NCBI GenBank assembly: GCA_029582265.1
Contig: CM055827.1
Coordinates: 37,106,760-37,170,759, forward strand
Origin: Zoroaster sp. YZ-2022
Lineage: Eukaryota > Echinodermata > Asteroidea > Forcipulatida > Zoroasteridae
Reading direction: 5' to 3'
Length of the DNA stretch: 64,000 nt
Of this stretch, positions 23,476 to 54,533 are shown piece by piece. The position numbers and the translations under genes are program-made. The notes below the pieces were generated by a model. It made no database searches. It saw only the letters and a program-made list of their open reading frames with translations, and was not told where the DNA came from. How positions within the stretch are numbered: the stretch's first letter is position 1; each line of letters begins with the position of its first letter.

Positions 23476-24240
23476 CAGAGATGCCACTGCGTTGGCTAAA
23501 AAAAACCTGAAATTTATTATCATTGTGACAAATAGCCGCGCAGCGAACGTCGCAAGCGTAACGTGTATCGACCGTTGTCGTCACGCTCCTCCACCCACGA
23601 CCAGTTCCATTTATTTTTAACCTTCGCCTCAATTGTCTTCAAACTGTCCGTTCTTTGCAGAACCTTGAATTTTTCCATCTTTGAATTGTCCCGAAGAGAA
23701 TGGCCTCACTCTTCCTCCATGCTTTGACAGAATTTACGAAAACCAAGTTTCAATGCGTATCGCTTCAGCATACATGTGCATGTGTTAGACAACTCGTCCT
23801 GCCTAGTCTCAGATGGCCATGTGACAAGGACTTGGTTGGTACCCGGCGAGTAATGTAGGAGTATTTGATATGAAGACTGCGATCGGAAACCACCGACGCA
23901 TGAAATCATAGACTTGATTTCAAGGCTGTGTGTGATAACTTCGCTTACCACTACAGCATACATACGAAGACGAACCAGATTCATCGTGCGCTCGTTACAT
24001 ACATACACGTAGTCGGCCGGCGTTCGCGGGATACGCCTCGAAATCAAGGCTACTGAAATTACTGCTGCGCTGCTGTCGTACGTCGAGCTCTCGAGACGCG
24101 AAAAAAAAAATAATATAAAATTTCCGTTTCCTTTTTTTTCCTCCGGTCTTTTTATGAATGGACAGCCGGAAAAAAACGGATTTTGGGGAGATTAAAAAAA
24201 AAACGGAATTCCGGTTTAAACCGGAAAAGTGGCATCTCTG
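23476..24240. mobile_element. 765-bp DNA transposon inside the piggyBac gene
   Basis: Inverted ends CAGAGATGCCACT (left) and AGTGGCATCTCTG (right), flanked by TCAATA at 23470-23475 and 24241-24246. Removing it and one TCAATA rejoins the piggyBac reading frame at HIPIE. The ends look hAT-like, although the visible duplication is 6 bp rather than 8. Confidence 0.85.
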
Positions 24241-25096
24241 TCAATAGGAATATGGTATCTCAACTGACTTGTTGCGTTACGTTCCCAACCCAACAGCAAG
24301 CCCTGTACAATCCCTATACGAAAATCAAGGTTACTGACATTTTTGTTCCCTGCTATGCTGGTGAATATTACTCTGCTATTGACAATACAGATATTCAGCA
24401 TATGAAAAAAAACTCTTTTCCACCATTTCAAGCTTCTGTGTGTATGATTGTAGTACTGAAAACATTGGTTGGCAAGATCAGTTCCACCCTTGTTTTTGTT
24501 GTAATCTTCAATACAATTGGGCTTCATAACATCACAAAATCCACTTGTGCTCTTATTACACCGAATTTGCTTTTTGGACAAATCAGTGTTGCCTACATTA
24601 GTTAAAAGTGTTACAGATTTTTTGTCTTGCCAAACGATACACAATTGCCCACCTTTCACCAAAAAATGGGTCATCTCCTTTCTTCATTTTATGGTTTTTT
24701 GGGTTTGCGGCCTGGGGTATTCCCTGTGTAGTGTAACGAACAGTTCCACAACATCCGAATCCTAGTTTAGCAAGTTTAGCTACAAGAGCTGGGCTAGTCT
24801 AGTAATTATCACAATATATTACGTGTCCCTTATTCTTAAGTCCATGGACCAGATCAATGACGACTTTTCCTGCAACTGTTGGGTTTGGTGGATGGCAGTC
24901 TGATGACTTGGAATCTACGTCTGCATCATAAACAGTTTGGGTGTCGTCGGCTCCTGTGTACACTTTCCAAGCACACGTGTATCCTGTTTTGGACTCGTTC
25001 AGGGAGAAGGCTTTAATACCCCGTTTGATAGGTTTGTTAGGCATGTACTGAACAAAACTTAAGCGTCCCTTGAATTTCAACATACCGTCGTCTGGA

Positions 25097-26516
25097 CAAC
25101 GGCGGATCCAGGGGGGGGCCAACGGGGGCCATGGCCCCCCCCAAAAAACCGAAGCTGTACGCCCCCCCCCCAAAAGAACAGAAAAGAAAAGAAAAGAAAA
25201 GAAGAAAAAAAAAGGGGGAAAAAGAGAGACAAAACAAAACCCCACAACTTTACGCCCCCTCCTTGTGCAGCTAAGTCTTGCTTATACGTTCAGCTTTTGT
25301 TAAAGTATGCAAATTACAACACACTGATTGGCTACATGAATGTGTTCATAATCCTACTCACGATCCAACATTGCCACACAATTTGCAATGGTAGTTTGTG
25401 CAGTTAAGCCAAGCTGCATTAGACGAGGCGTACACGGTGATTGTATGCATGGCTTATGCACACGCGACTGGTTGTGTGGGGTTTCCTGGATATTAGGTGA
25501 GCCATGCAACGTCCGCAATGTAGGCCTACGTTTAGACTTGGCGCGAACATCGCGTGCATAAAACGCATTTCAATCTTGTGAGTACGAGCAGGAGCAGTGA
25601 CTTGAAAGATTCGTCTTCCATCGTCATATGAGCAGTAAGTATCAACGTAAAATACAGTGGGCTGTTTTTGCAGCACTGTGTAGATTACACAATAATGTAT
25701 GTACATACCATAACACTCTGGGGACTCCATGCGGGCACCAGCCTAACCCAGATGAGTGGCCATATCTTAAAACATGTCAATGATTGTTTTTCTGAAAATC
25801 TACCCTTTTGTAGAAAGGATCAATTTTGATCAATAATAACTGCCGTTAATTCCAGAGTTCTGTGTCATCAATGGATTATTTCAGGCGGCTTTATTTAAAC
25901 ATTAATTTGCACAACTTGCACACGATTAGCAGCGTAAGTTTGTCATAATCATACAACGCCACACCCCAGTGGAGCCGGCTAGCTCCTGTGCACGTAGCTA
26001 TAGGAAAGGAAAGTGTCAATGGAGAGGATCGCCTGAGTCTCTCATCCTCCTTCAAGCTCATCGTGACCGTCTCCCAACCACCACTGGGTTATTGAGTACT
26101 TCGCCACAAGCGGTGCCCATCGATTGAACTTAGTTTCTTGCTTTAACTGATTGTTGTTGTTTCCTCCAATCGCCACATTTTGCCATACAGGTATTTCAAC
26201 GACCATTATAGGGCTCATATACAGTGGAAAAAGCTAATCTATTTATGAATAATATTTGTCCGCTCAGAGCAACCAGAAGCTAAGCATTTCCGGAAACCCT
26301 GCATTAGTCAAGTGGTTAGACCGCAGGACCTAGCCTACAATCACAAGGTTGCGGGTTCAAATCCAAAGCTTATCACTGAAATTTCATACTAAATCAAGTA
26401 TTGTCGTCTAGACCCACAAAACAAACAAACCCCACCAGAAACGTTTTGCGCTCGCAAATACGCCCCTCCACTGAGCATTTGGCCCCCCCTAAACTTTGGG
26501 CCTAGATCCGCCGTTG
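25097..26516. mobile_element. 1420-bp hAT-type transposon inside the piggyBac gene
   Basis: Ends CAACGGCGGATCCAGG and CCTAGATCCGCCGTTG, with the 8-bp direct repeat CGTCTGGA at 25089-25096 and 26517-26524. Precise removal restores NLSPDDGMLKFKG of piggyBac. The interior lacks a recognisable transposase and holds G/C runs next to the left end and a tRNA-like sequence near 26300-26370. Confidence 0.9.
26300..26375 (+). repeat. tRNA-like SINE head
   Basis: 'aagtggttagaccgcaggac' resembles an A box and 'ggttgcgggttcaaatcc' a B box, but the acceptor stem does not pair. Probably a SINE or tRNA pseudogene, not a working tRNA. Confidence 0.4.
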
Positions 26517-27259
26517 CGTCTGGAGACAGATTCTGCGCAGGGTTATACAGGTTGAGAAACTTCGGGACGAGGACTTCTATCAAGGGCCGAACTTTGGAAA
26601 GTTTGTCCCGTTTAGCCAAGGCTCTACGAGGAATTTGGTTATTTGAGATGTGGAGGAACCGAAGAATTGAACTGTAACTGATTACGGGACATGATCGACG
26701 GATAGAATGGGATGTGAAGAATTTCAGATGTCGACCAGTACATCTTGTATTGAGAGGATTTGTTTATGCCCATAGCAATGAGAAGTGCCACAAATGCCAT
26801 CATTTCTGGAATGTTGGTAGGGTGCCAGGAGAATTGTTCATCAGGATTTGAGTCTATTGTTTGCTGCGCATAGCGATTAGTCTCGTCGATGAGCATATTC
26901 CACACGAGTTGACAAAAATACAGCTTGAAGATCTCTACTGCCGACAGTGTGGCAAAGTCGCCGGTGGGGCCAGAATTTCCAGTGAACTGCACAGTCCCAC
27001 ACTCGTAATGGTCTCGTCGTTCCCAACCAGATCGGAAATCTAACTTTCCTGTCGTCCTCCTTGATCTCGGTCGGCTATCACCTTGGTAGGTCGGCTGCAA
27101 CAGAAAAACAAGGCAAAGGAGGATTAATCTCGGTCTTACATTTGTAAATACAATATCTCAATGCTACTTTGCTGCATGTGCACACAGGCCACAGGGGGTC
27201 ATGCGCAAAATGAATATTGTGCTGAGAAAAGAAATATGGCGGCTTCCATCCACTCTCCA

Positions 27260-28580
27260 AAACTCGTTGCCGATAAATTTTTGTTTTAATGTGGGATTGT
27301 GAAAGTGAATTCCCCCAACTTCTTGTGTTATACGACTTATAAGGGCCTTTCGAATACGAGGCTATTCTTTTGGAAGCGTGAGACTAAGACTAAGAGTGCA
27401 TTTTCAGCTTGTTGACGCTAATTAAATAGCACGACCGGCTATGGGTGGATGCTAAAATTTCTATGCTATATGATATCTATACTTCAACTTGCTGTTTCAA
27501 TGAACACAAATAGGTCTATTACCCCAACAAACTACTAAAAATTGTACATTTTCACTTGAGTACTTTGTGCATGACTTTTTGGACCCAGTCCAGGGGGTGG
27601 GGATTTGGTCAATCCTATTCAAGGGATCCATTTTCTAAATTTACATTCCTCATCTCCAACAGTTGTAAACCCCTTGAGCATATACAAAAAAATGCATCCA
27701 ATATTTAGGACCCGGAAAAACCGCGTACGCGAGTGGACACTAGCAGCAGGAATGACGCGTATTTTTCTTTTATGAACTTTTAAAATACTTCATTCCTGTC
27801 AATAGAGGGCGCCAAACATAAAAACCACTCTAAAGCATTTTCATGTGGTGAATTAAGTAGCCGTGGTATATTGATATATAGGCCTAATGTACATTTATAT
27901 GTTTACACTTTTAAACTTAATACTATGTTATGACTGTGTATATTATGTACACATACTGTAAATATATCTTGTATATACTTTTGTACATTTTAAATACATG
28001 TAGTGTAGAATACAATAATGTTTAAATCTGGACCTCTTGGGAGACCAGTACTTTGTATTGAAAGAGATATCCAGAATAAAGATAGAATAAACAAACAAGG
28101 GCATGCCGATTCCCGGCACCTTTTAGAGCCCACGGGATTGAAGCGTATCACAACAAAGGCTCTTTTTAGAGCCCATGGGATCGAAAGGGTTAATTGCATT
28201 TCCCACTTTTGTATTGTTGCTGATTCAGTTAGATCAGTTTGCTTACACTTTTATTGTAATGTAATGAATGGAGGTTTCAGAATTCACCTATAGTTTCCAC
28301 TAATCATTTTGTTGTAAACCTTGTTATAAAAAATATGTCCGCGTTATTTGTAAATTCAGTAGCTCACCATTGTTCAGTCACTGTGAGAATTAGAAACCCT
28401 AAATTCACTGTATCACTGGTTTCAAGTATTCCAGATGTTAAGACCATCTAGACTTATGCCTTCAGCTGAGTGAAACTGCTGTTTTCTTAGTTTCCATATC
28501 AATTGTTAGTACCGGTAGTTATATTATTAAATTCACTATCGATTTTATCGATACTGTGTTGCAAACGCACAGTGTGTATA
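27260..28580. other. gene-free stretch with short duplications
   Basis: A local repeat near 28110-28190 ('tttagagcccacgggat' and 'tttagagcccatgggat'). No exon recognised on either strand. Confidence 0.4.
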
Positions 28581-28584
28581 ATAG

Positions 28585-29779
28585 GCCGTATTCATAAAAA
28601 TAAGTAATTACTAACTAGTAAATGCTATAAGTCAAAGCAACAGCTAGGTAAGTAAAAGGTCTAGTCTAAGCAATTGCTAAAAATCTTATTCATAACCATT
28701 TGCTAAATGATTACAGGTGTTACTTGCCACTGCTAGTAAGTTCTCAAGTAGTTGCTATTGTACTACAGTACCATCCACAAAAGGCAAATTCTAAAAAGCT
28801 AGAAAGCATGGTATAGGGCCAGAATAAAATAGTGGTGGTACAGATTCACTACCTTTCAACTATTTCCATCTCATCTTCTGTGGTTTCATATACATGTACG
28901 CTACGTGCTATAGGCCTTTTGGTTATATTGTAATTATACATCATGGAGTCTAACGATGCAACCACCGACTTAACACTCTCGTTGGTGTTAGTGTCAATTA
29001 TTAAGGAATATCCTGAGCTCATAACAAAAAAACAGCTTCCTGGCGTTAGAGCCAAAAAGGCTACAGCACTGAAAAAGGCCCAAGAAATCATCATGACCAA
29101 AATGGGCCTTACCATGGATGAAAAGAAGATTGCCAAAAAAATCGCCAACATGAAAGCACAACTAAAGAAAAAGACAGATGCAAAGGAGACAGGAAACAGG
29201 AAAATAATCCTGTGTCCTTGGGAACAGGAAGTTTTCAGCCTGATTCAAGGTGCTGAAAACCCCACTGTAACCAAGATGTCTTGTGCTGTTTCTGCTGGCC
29301 TACTGCACCAGTCTCCAAGTTCAAATGCGAACAATAAGGTCAGTTTCTTATAAACTTTACTTTGACAGTGCAATCAAAACATTCAAAGAACAAATAAGTT
29401 TATGTTCAATTTGTAGGGTAGGGTTGACTTCATCACGATTAAGCCTGATGTTATACACCTTAGGTTGTGGTCTTTGAGGTAAAAACATGGCAGAAGATGT
29501 GATATGTCTGTATTGGCTAAACAGCAAGCCACAAATGAGATGCTTGTACAATCACTAGTAAATGCTAGTCAAAGGTCATTTTTATGAATACAAATTGAAG
29601 TAGGTGCTAATTTCTCTAGCATTTACTTATAAGTAAAAAGCAATTACTAATGCGAAAAATTTGTAGCTTTTACTTGAAAGTCATTGCTTATTTCTATGAA
29701 TAAACATTTAAGTAAAAGGTTAGTAAAAGGGGGTTGTTACTTTAGTAAAAGCAATTACTTATTTTTATGAATACGGCCT
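28585..29779 (+). mobile_element. 1.2-kb terminal-inverted-repeat transposon with a Myb/SANT-like ORF
   Basis: Left end GGCCGTATTCATAAAAATAA, right end its complement (TTATTTTTATGAATACGGCC), with TA outside both ends. Subterminal regions are full of 'agtaattact' and 'agtaaaagcaattact' words. GGCCG-type ends suggest the Harbinger/ISL2EU group. The element carries one ORF at 28943-29353. Confidence 0.85.
28943..29353 (+). CDS. 136-aa basic DNA-binding-like protein of the 28585 transposon
   Basis: Starts MESNDATTDLTLSL. Residues about 16-80 (SIIKEYPELITKKQLPG, KKATALKKAQEIIM, DEKKIAKKIANMKAQLKKK) resemble the helical, lysine-rich N-terminal region of Myb/SANT- or MADF-like proteins encoded by Harbinger-type elements, followed by CPWEQEVFSL. 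It ends at TAA 29351-29353; the true protein could continue by splicing. No DDE nuclease is present in the element, so it would depend on another copy. Assignment is by general likeness only. Confidence 0.5.
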   Translation: MESNDATTDLTLSLVLVSIIKEYPELITKKQLPGVRAKKATALKKAQEIIMTKMGLTMDEKKIAKKIANMKAQLKKKTDAKETGNRKIILCPWEQEVFSLIQGAENPTVTKMSCAVSAGLLHQSPSSNANNKVSFL

Positions 29780-30108
29780 ATTGTCTATTCATGCCTTGTA
29801 CAGTATAACTGATATGTGATTACTTCACTATCATCAGCCAAGGTATGGCCTTGGGTTGGTTTGTTTACATTTCAAGTTTCTGGCAGAGTCTCTGGTCTGC
29901 CTAGGGACTTTGTTTTGGTAGCTCATTGGTATGTTCATGGAGGAAGAAAACAGATGGGCTAGCCAGAGATTTAAGTGTTTTGAGACAGATAGAGTAGGTC
30001 ATGAATATGTATAAGACATCTGATTGGCTGAAATATCGCGGGATGGCAATTCTTGTTTGCAGAAAAAAAATCGCATCCTGCCTGGCGCGTGGCGTATACG
30101 TAAAGGCT

Positions 30109-30287
30109 AGGGCCGGTCACACTGCAGCGATTACAAGTAATGATAACGAAAACGACGCAAAAGAACGCATTCTATTGGTTAAATTGTACCGCGCGGAATA
30201 CGCGCACGCTTATTCAACCAATCGATGGCGTTCATTAGCAGCGTTCTCGTTCTCCTTATTCGTTATCGCTGCAGTGTGACCGGCCCT
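30109..30287. mobile_element. 179-bp Harbinger-like MITE
   Basis: Near-perfect inverted ends GGGCCGGTCACACTGCAGCG and CGCTGCAGTGTGACCGGCCC, flanked by CTA and TTA, close to the TWA target site of PIF/Harbinger elements. Both arms continue as 'gataacgaaaacg' and 'cgttctcgtt...ttatcg'. Confidence 0.85.
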
Positions 30288-30455
30288 TAGACCTCTGGCA
30301 CAAGCCTGCCTCAATTCGATGGCTTGATTTGGTGGTTTATTTTTCGACTCAGGGAGGTTCGATTTTTTGGACGAGTTGCCCAATGTAACACCTGTCACCA
30401 CCGATGTTGTATTTATCACCCAATTAAACAAATATTTTGGAATTCCATATATTAA

Positions 30456-30666
30456 GTAAGACTAATTGCGGTGACACCACGTGAAAATTCTCTTGAGTAG
30501 TAATTAGTTCTGAAAAGAATTGGAGGTTACAACTCGACGTTTCGATCAGGAGAATGAAGACGATCAGAGATATTAATCGAAACGTCGAGTTGTAACCTCC
30601 AGTTCTTTTCAGAACTAACTACTATTCAAGTGAGAATTTCACATGGTGTCACCACAATAGTCTTAC
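30456..30666. mobile_element. foldback palindrome, copy 2
   Basis: Same ends and core ('aactcgacgtttcgatc') as 18570-18783, with a slightly different central loop. Confidence 0.9.
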
Positions 30667-30999
30667 TTATCCTCTTACTTATCCTCTGCATAGCTACAAG
30701 TTTTACCTATTCCATATATTATTTTATAAAATTTCAGATAAATCAATAAATAAACAAGGATTATCCAGATTAGCTGTTTAATTATTATCTAAATTAAGGT
30801 CTATTTATCCATAGATTTTATTTACCCCGCTGTACTATTGTAATATTGTCAATAAACAATATAATAAAGCTTATATGGGCCTATATGATGAAAACCCTGC
30901 CCTGACTCATGTTTTTTTTCCTAAATATCTGAAAAACAAGAAAGAAGAAAGTAAATCCGTAAAATATCATTTCTGTCGATGTCATCATGTTTTCGTTTC

Positions 31000-31700
31000 A
31001 CCCATGAACAATAAAAAAGTTTTGAGAAAAAGTGCCAGATTGCGCCAGTGGAGTTGCGGTTTACAATTGCCAAATTGGTAATCGTTTCATTAAATCGAAG
31101 TATCCACTCGGCTATGGCCGGCACAGTAACATTGCAGCGAATTTCATTATAAATACCCTCTTTTCTATACATTACGTGTTCGTATTCATGTTTTTATCCG
31201 TTCGTGAATCGGCCAACTTAAACCCAATTGCGAACAAAAATGATGACATCAGAGGCACTAAGGTAGACCATAGAGCTATGTAGCTCTATGGGTAGACTTC
31301 AGCGAGTCGGTATCACTGATCAGGTCGAGGGTCCGCGGTTGCAATAGATGATTGACATATAAAATATCGTTAATTAACCGAAAATAGAGAAAGAAGAAAG
31401 TAATTTGACAACAAAATCCATATATAATTTGTATGAGTTTTATTTCAGTCATAATTAAAAAGGAAGGAAAAAGAAAAGAAAAAGTGTCGGATTGCGCCAG
31501 TGGAACATGTGAGAATCTCACCATTCAGATTTAAAGCGAATTTATCGAAGTATCCACTTAGCTAGGCCGACACAATTCATATCAGTTGAATTTAAAGTAT
31601 AAGTACTGTTTGTCTACAGTATTGCGTAATAAAATTCCCATTCATGAATCGGCAGGAAAACAACTTTGGAATCACCACCAAGACAAATTTGTTATCGGTT
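31000..31700. repeat. diverged direct repeat, period about 475 bp
   Basis: 'gattgcgccagtgga' at 31037 and 31491, 'tcgaagtatccact' and 'ttcatgaatcggc' recur in the same order in both halves. A 'catagagctatgtagctcta' palindrome lies near 31270 and a TG/poly(G) tract at 31727-31761. Confidence 0.7.
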
Positions 31701-31729
31701 ATCGCCGCCGGCCCGCGCCGGCCGGAAGC

Positions 31730-31760
<31 letters not shown>

Positions 31761-32499
31761 GTGCATGGCAGGATAGCCATGGTGGGGGCATGGGTTGGTG
31801 TATGGAGTGGGGAACAATGATTTCGATTGATTTTGATACGCTATATAACAAGTTTTACTTCAATGAACTCTCAAGAAACAGCTTAAGACTGAATTGTTTA
31901 GATCTAAATAGAGAATTACTAGCTTTTGCAAACTGCTTACTTACCTAAAAGGACCTGTAGTACAAATAGAAGTTATTAGCCTTACGTTTCGAACCTTGTA
32001 GGTTCTTTCTGTTTAGATCTATTTAGAGTTTTCTTTTCATTTTCGGCACCGTGATCTAGTCGTTGGGATATGTGCGCTTTAAACGAATTGTGTTCTACCT
32101 CCATGGTATAATACAATAAGTCAATAATTGGAAAATAGGATTAGGCATTGGCATTTTATACATTGAAATATCAGAAATTGCTGTTATCTTTATTTCAAGG
32201 ACTAGTATTATTATTGTTGTCAATCATACCCTCCCTCTGCCCACCCTGCCCCAATGCATTTTCGTGAGCTGAGTGCTCAAGTTCTCCATCGAACCATGAT
32301 CGACTACAGTCTCAATCTTTATTGGGAAAAAAGCAACATAAGCTAAAATACATCGAGGGGTTTTTAACCGAAGTTTGTCCCCGTTTGGAAATGGCATATC
32401 TATAAATTCGTAATTGGTCCTAAAATGTTGTAGTAAGAGAGATTCTGATTGGACAACTAGAGGATGAGTCATTAATGTTCATGAAACAACCTTTACGAT

Positions 32500-32813
32500 T
32501 GGCTTTCACCCTGTCGCGGTTTTCCGAGCACGTACACGTACACGTACACACAGTACACATTACGTACAAGTACACACACACATCTAATCGTACCGTCCGA
32601 CCGTAAGATTCCGAACGTTGCATGAAAATACTGGTGTTGGCGAGATGAAGTTTAGGTTTAGTCGGCAAAACGGACTTTTAATGGCCAGTTGAACATTTTC
32701 CACCGCGGAATTGCTTCATAATGTGATATATTTATGAAGTAAATTTTCAAGTAGATTTTTGACAAGCTAAGCCGGGTTGAAACTGGAGTGGAAGTGGTAT
32801 CGAAATTCAGTGG
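32500..32813 (+). other. Smad4: probable non-coding first exon and promoter of Smad4
   Basis: A sharp donor (TGG|gtaagt) at 32813/32814 follows about 300 nt without repeats and lies upstream of the first coding exon, whose acceptor at 34920 shows that at least one 5' exon must exist. The left boundary is a guess; no TATA box is evident. The interval has a tract of CA/GTAC-like words (32530-32580). Confidence 0.45.
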
Positions 32814-33259
32814 GTAAGTCAAACTCAAATTTGGCGATTGTTTGTTGTAATGTCGATATCATTCGTTTTCAATCATTTCTTCGCTCATGCTATTTCTTGT
32901 CACACTCACAATGTCAATCACTGCTCACAATCAGGGATTGATTTTGTATAAGTTAGGTAGAAGTAGTTTTTGTGTGTATTGTATTCATTTTGAATTATGA
33001 AGTTGAATTTGCATTTCGTTAGTCGTTAGGCCAATGAAAGTTGATTACTAGTTTCTCGTCAGCCATTTATCAAATTTTGGTGAGTTTTTTTTTTCATTAT
33101 TCATTATTCATTATTTTTCATCAAGGAAAAATGCAACCCATACACATACACAAACTGCCATTTTGAAACAGATTTAGGTTCTAAATTCACCCAGAAATGT
33201 GAGTTTGATGCCAATATCAGTTCTATTGAGTTCTATTGACAACGATCGATCAATTGGAG

Positions 33260-33345
33260 TGTCGTGGCCGAGCGGTCTAGCGCACCGAACTCAAGTTCTG
33301 GTGTTGCCAGCAGCAGGGTGTGGGTTCGAGCCCCGGTCGTGACAC
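33260..33345 (+). repeat. tRNA-Leu-derived SINE, first head (partial copy)
   Basis: 'gtcgtggccgagcggtctag', anticodon loop ctCAAgt and B box 'gggttcgagcccc' give a leucine tRNA-like fold, followed by 'cttgagcaaggtacttaacc', the conserved central block of many metazoan SINEs. It is truncated by the second copy at about 33446. Confidence 0.85.
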
Positions 33346-33445
33346 TTGTATCCTTGAGCAAGGTACTTAACCATAATTGCTTCGTCCTTCGGATGGGACG
33401 TAAAGCCGTAGGTCCCGTGTGTTGTATAATGCACGTAAAGTGGAT

Positions 33446-33803
33446 TGTCGTGGCCGAGCGGTGTAGCGCAGTGAACTCAAGTTCTGGTGTTGCCAGCAGC
33501 AGAGTGTGGGTTCGAGCCCCAGCCGTGACACCTGTGTCCTTGAGCAAGACACTTAACCATAATTGCTTCTCTCCACCCAGGGGTTAAATGGGTACCTGTG
33601 AAGGCAGAGATGGTTTGCTCTCTATGCGCTAGAAATGGCAGCAATTGAGCTGTATACTCCCAGGGAGCTGAGATGGTTTCAGGAATGATTTATGAGCCTT
33701 ATGAGCCTTATGAGCAGGGATAATAATATAATGCGCCTTGAGCGCCACTTAGTTGGTGGATACGTGCGCTATATAAATCTATACATTATTATTATTATTA
33801 TTA
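33446..33803 (+). repeat. tRNA-Leu-derived SINE, full-length second copy
   Basis: Same tRNA-Leu head, central block 'cttgagcaagacacttaacc', then 'ggtacctgtgaaggcagaga', 'gcgctatataaatctataca' and an (ATT)n tail. A body-only fragment lies at about 15260-15300. Confidence 0.88.
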
Positions 33804-33810
33804 ATACCAA

Positions 33811-33882
33811 CCTCGTACCACGGCGACAATACACGACCCGGATAGGCCGGGCACATAGTATGCGATCTGGAAACGAGGTTGC
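33811..33882. repeat. small inverted repeat (CAACCTCG...CGAGGTTG)
   Basis: 'caacctcgtacc' and 'gaaacgaggttg' form arms around a GC-rich loop just after the SINE tail. Confidence 0.55.
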
Positions 33883-34489
33883 AATTTGTGTGACCTGTGA
33901 ACGTCATTCCGCGGCTCTCAGCGGCTGCACCAGCTGCATGTACACTATATACCCTGCATGCCATGGGTTTTCTTTCGCAAATCTGTGAAGCTAGGCAGAT
34001 CAGCGCTTCCCATGGGCCCAGCTGTATGGAAGGTGGGCACGACCGGTATGTTGCATGATACAGCGAAGCTGCAAAAACATCGACCGCGCAATCGGAATGG
34101 TTCCTTTTAGCTTGGGAGTAGTTTGCGTCGGATTTTCCCAAAAATGTTTTGCAAAATAATGAAATTTTGGCATAATGAAATTTTTTGGTGCGGGGCCAAA
34201 ATCACGTGCGGGCGCTGACGAGAAACTAGTAATCAGCTTTCATTGGCCTTATGCCTATATTGAATTTTGATTTAAGCAGATTAAAAATTTGGTGTAACTG
34301 ATGGTGTAACTGTAAGTGTTTTCTTGGTGTAACGTTAAGCATTTTGCTCAGGCCTAATGTTAATGTTAATGTGATACAACTAACTTGTTAGCAAGTCACA
34401 AAATATGAGCGATGCACAAATGATTTTAATTTTCATAAACTTTGACAGCCCTCATACTCATAGTCATGAAGTTTTACAGTTGTCAGGGT

Positions 34490-34610
34490 GCGTCATTTTA
34501 TGATCAATACTTTTTTGATGACCACAATTCTGTGCATCAAAACACAGGTGCTCCAGATGTCCAAGTATGTGATCACGCTTTGAGATTCAACATTTTACAT
34601 GAGAAAATGT
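34490..34610. repeat. dispersed repeat shared with 2365-2480
   Basis: 'tgatgaccacaattctgtgc', 'gtgatcacgctttgagatt' and 'cattttacatgagaa' here correspond to 'tgatgactacaattctgtgc', 'atgatcatgcattgaaatt' and 'cattttacaagataa' at 2390-2480. Family unknown. Confidence 0.65.
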
Positions 34611-34874
34611 AACACCAAACTTATAATTTTGTGTCCAGTTGCTTTAAATAATGTAGATTAATGATAGTAACATGTAGTATAACATACAAATGGCTAGGAT
34701 CATCTTGGATCTGGTAATATACATATCCCAAAGTGAGTCCAATCATGATTATTTTCATCCATAGGCCAAAACGTGCTGTCAAATATCATCATGGCATGTC
34801 ATGGAGAATGAGAATTTAACAGACTTGATGTGCTTACTTACATGAAAATATATGTATGTATGAGCAAATTGTAG

Positions 34875-54533
<19,659 letters not shown>

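Larger units (their letters stand above)
23298..27100 (-). pseudogene. piggyBac-family transposase, broken and twice interrupted
   Basis: DDE transposase of a TTAA-targeting DNA transposon. Pieces in order: 27100-26640 (VWNMLIDETNRYA, WHPTNIPEMMAFVALLIAMG, MYWS), 26620-26525 (KRDKLSKVRPLIEVL, LYNPAQNLSPD), 25088-24620 (LKFKGRLSFVQYMPNKP, GHVIYCDNY), 24670-24247 (WQDKKSVTLLTN, KPNCIEDYNKNKGGTDLANQ, KWWKRVFFHMLNI) and 23475-23298 (CIVCNN, MICKQC, CFEKYHIT, stop). The last piece is the C-terminal Cys-rich domain typical of the family. Damage: a 1-nt frameshift near 26680, an in-frame TAG after CDNY, another frameshift near 24650, and insertions of 1420 and 765 bp. The position expected to hold the first catalytic Asp reads LNESKTGY. 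Confidence 0.9.

Noticed and set aside
24183..24605. 140-codon plus-strand ORF
   Set aside because: Antisense shadow of the piggyBac transposase, whose family motifs lie on the minus strand.
33260..33345. functional tRNA-Leu gene
   Set aside because: It continues into the SINE central block, is duplicated with the SINE body and lacks a terminator run after the acceptor stem.
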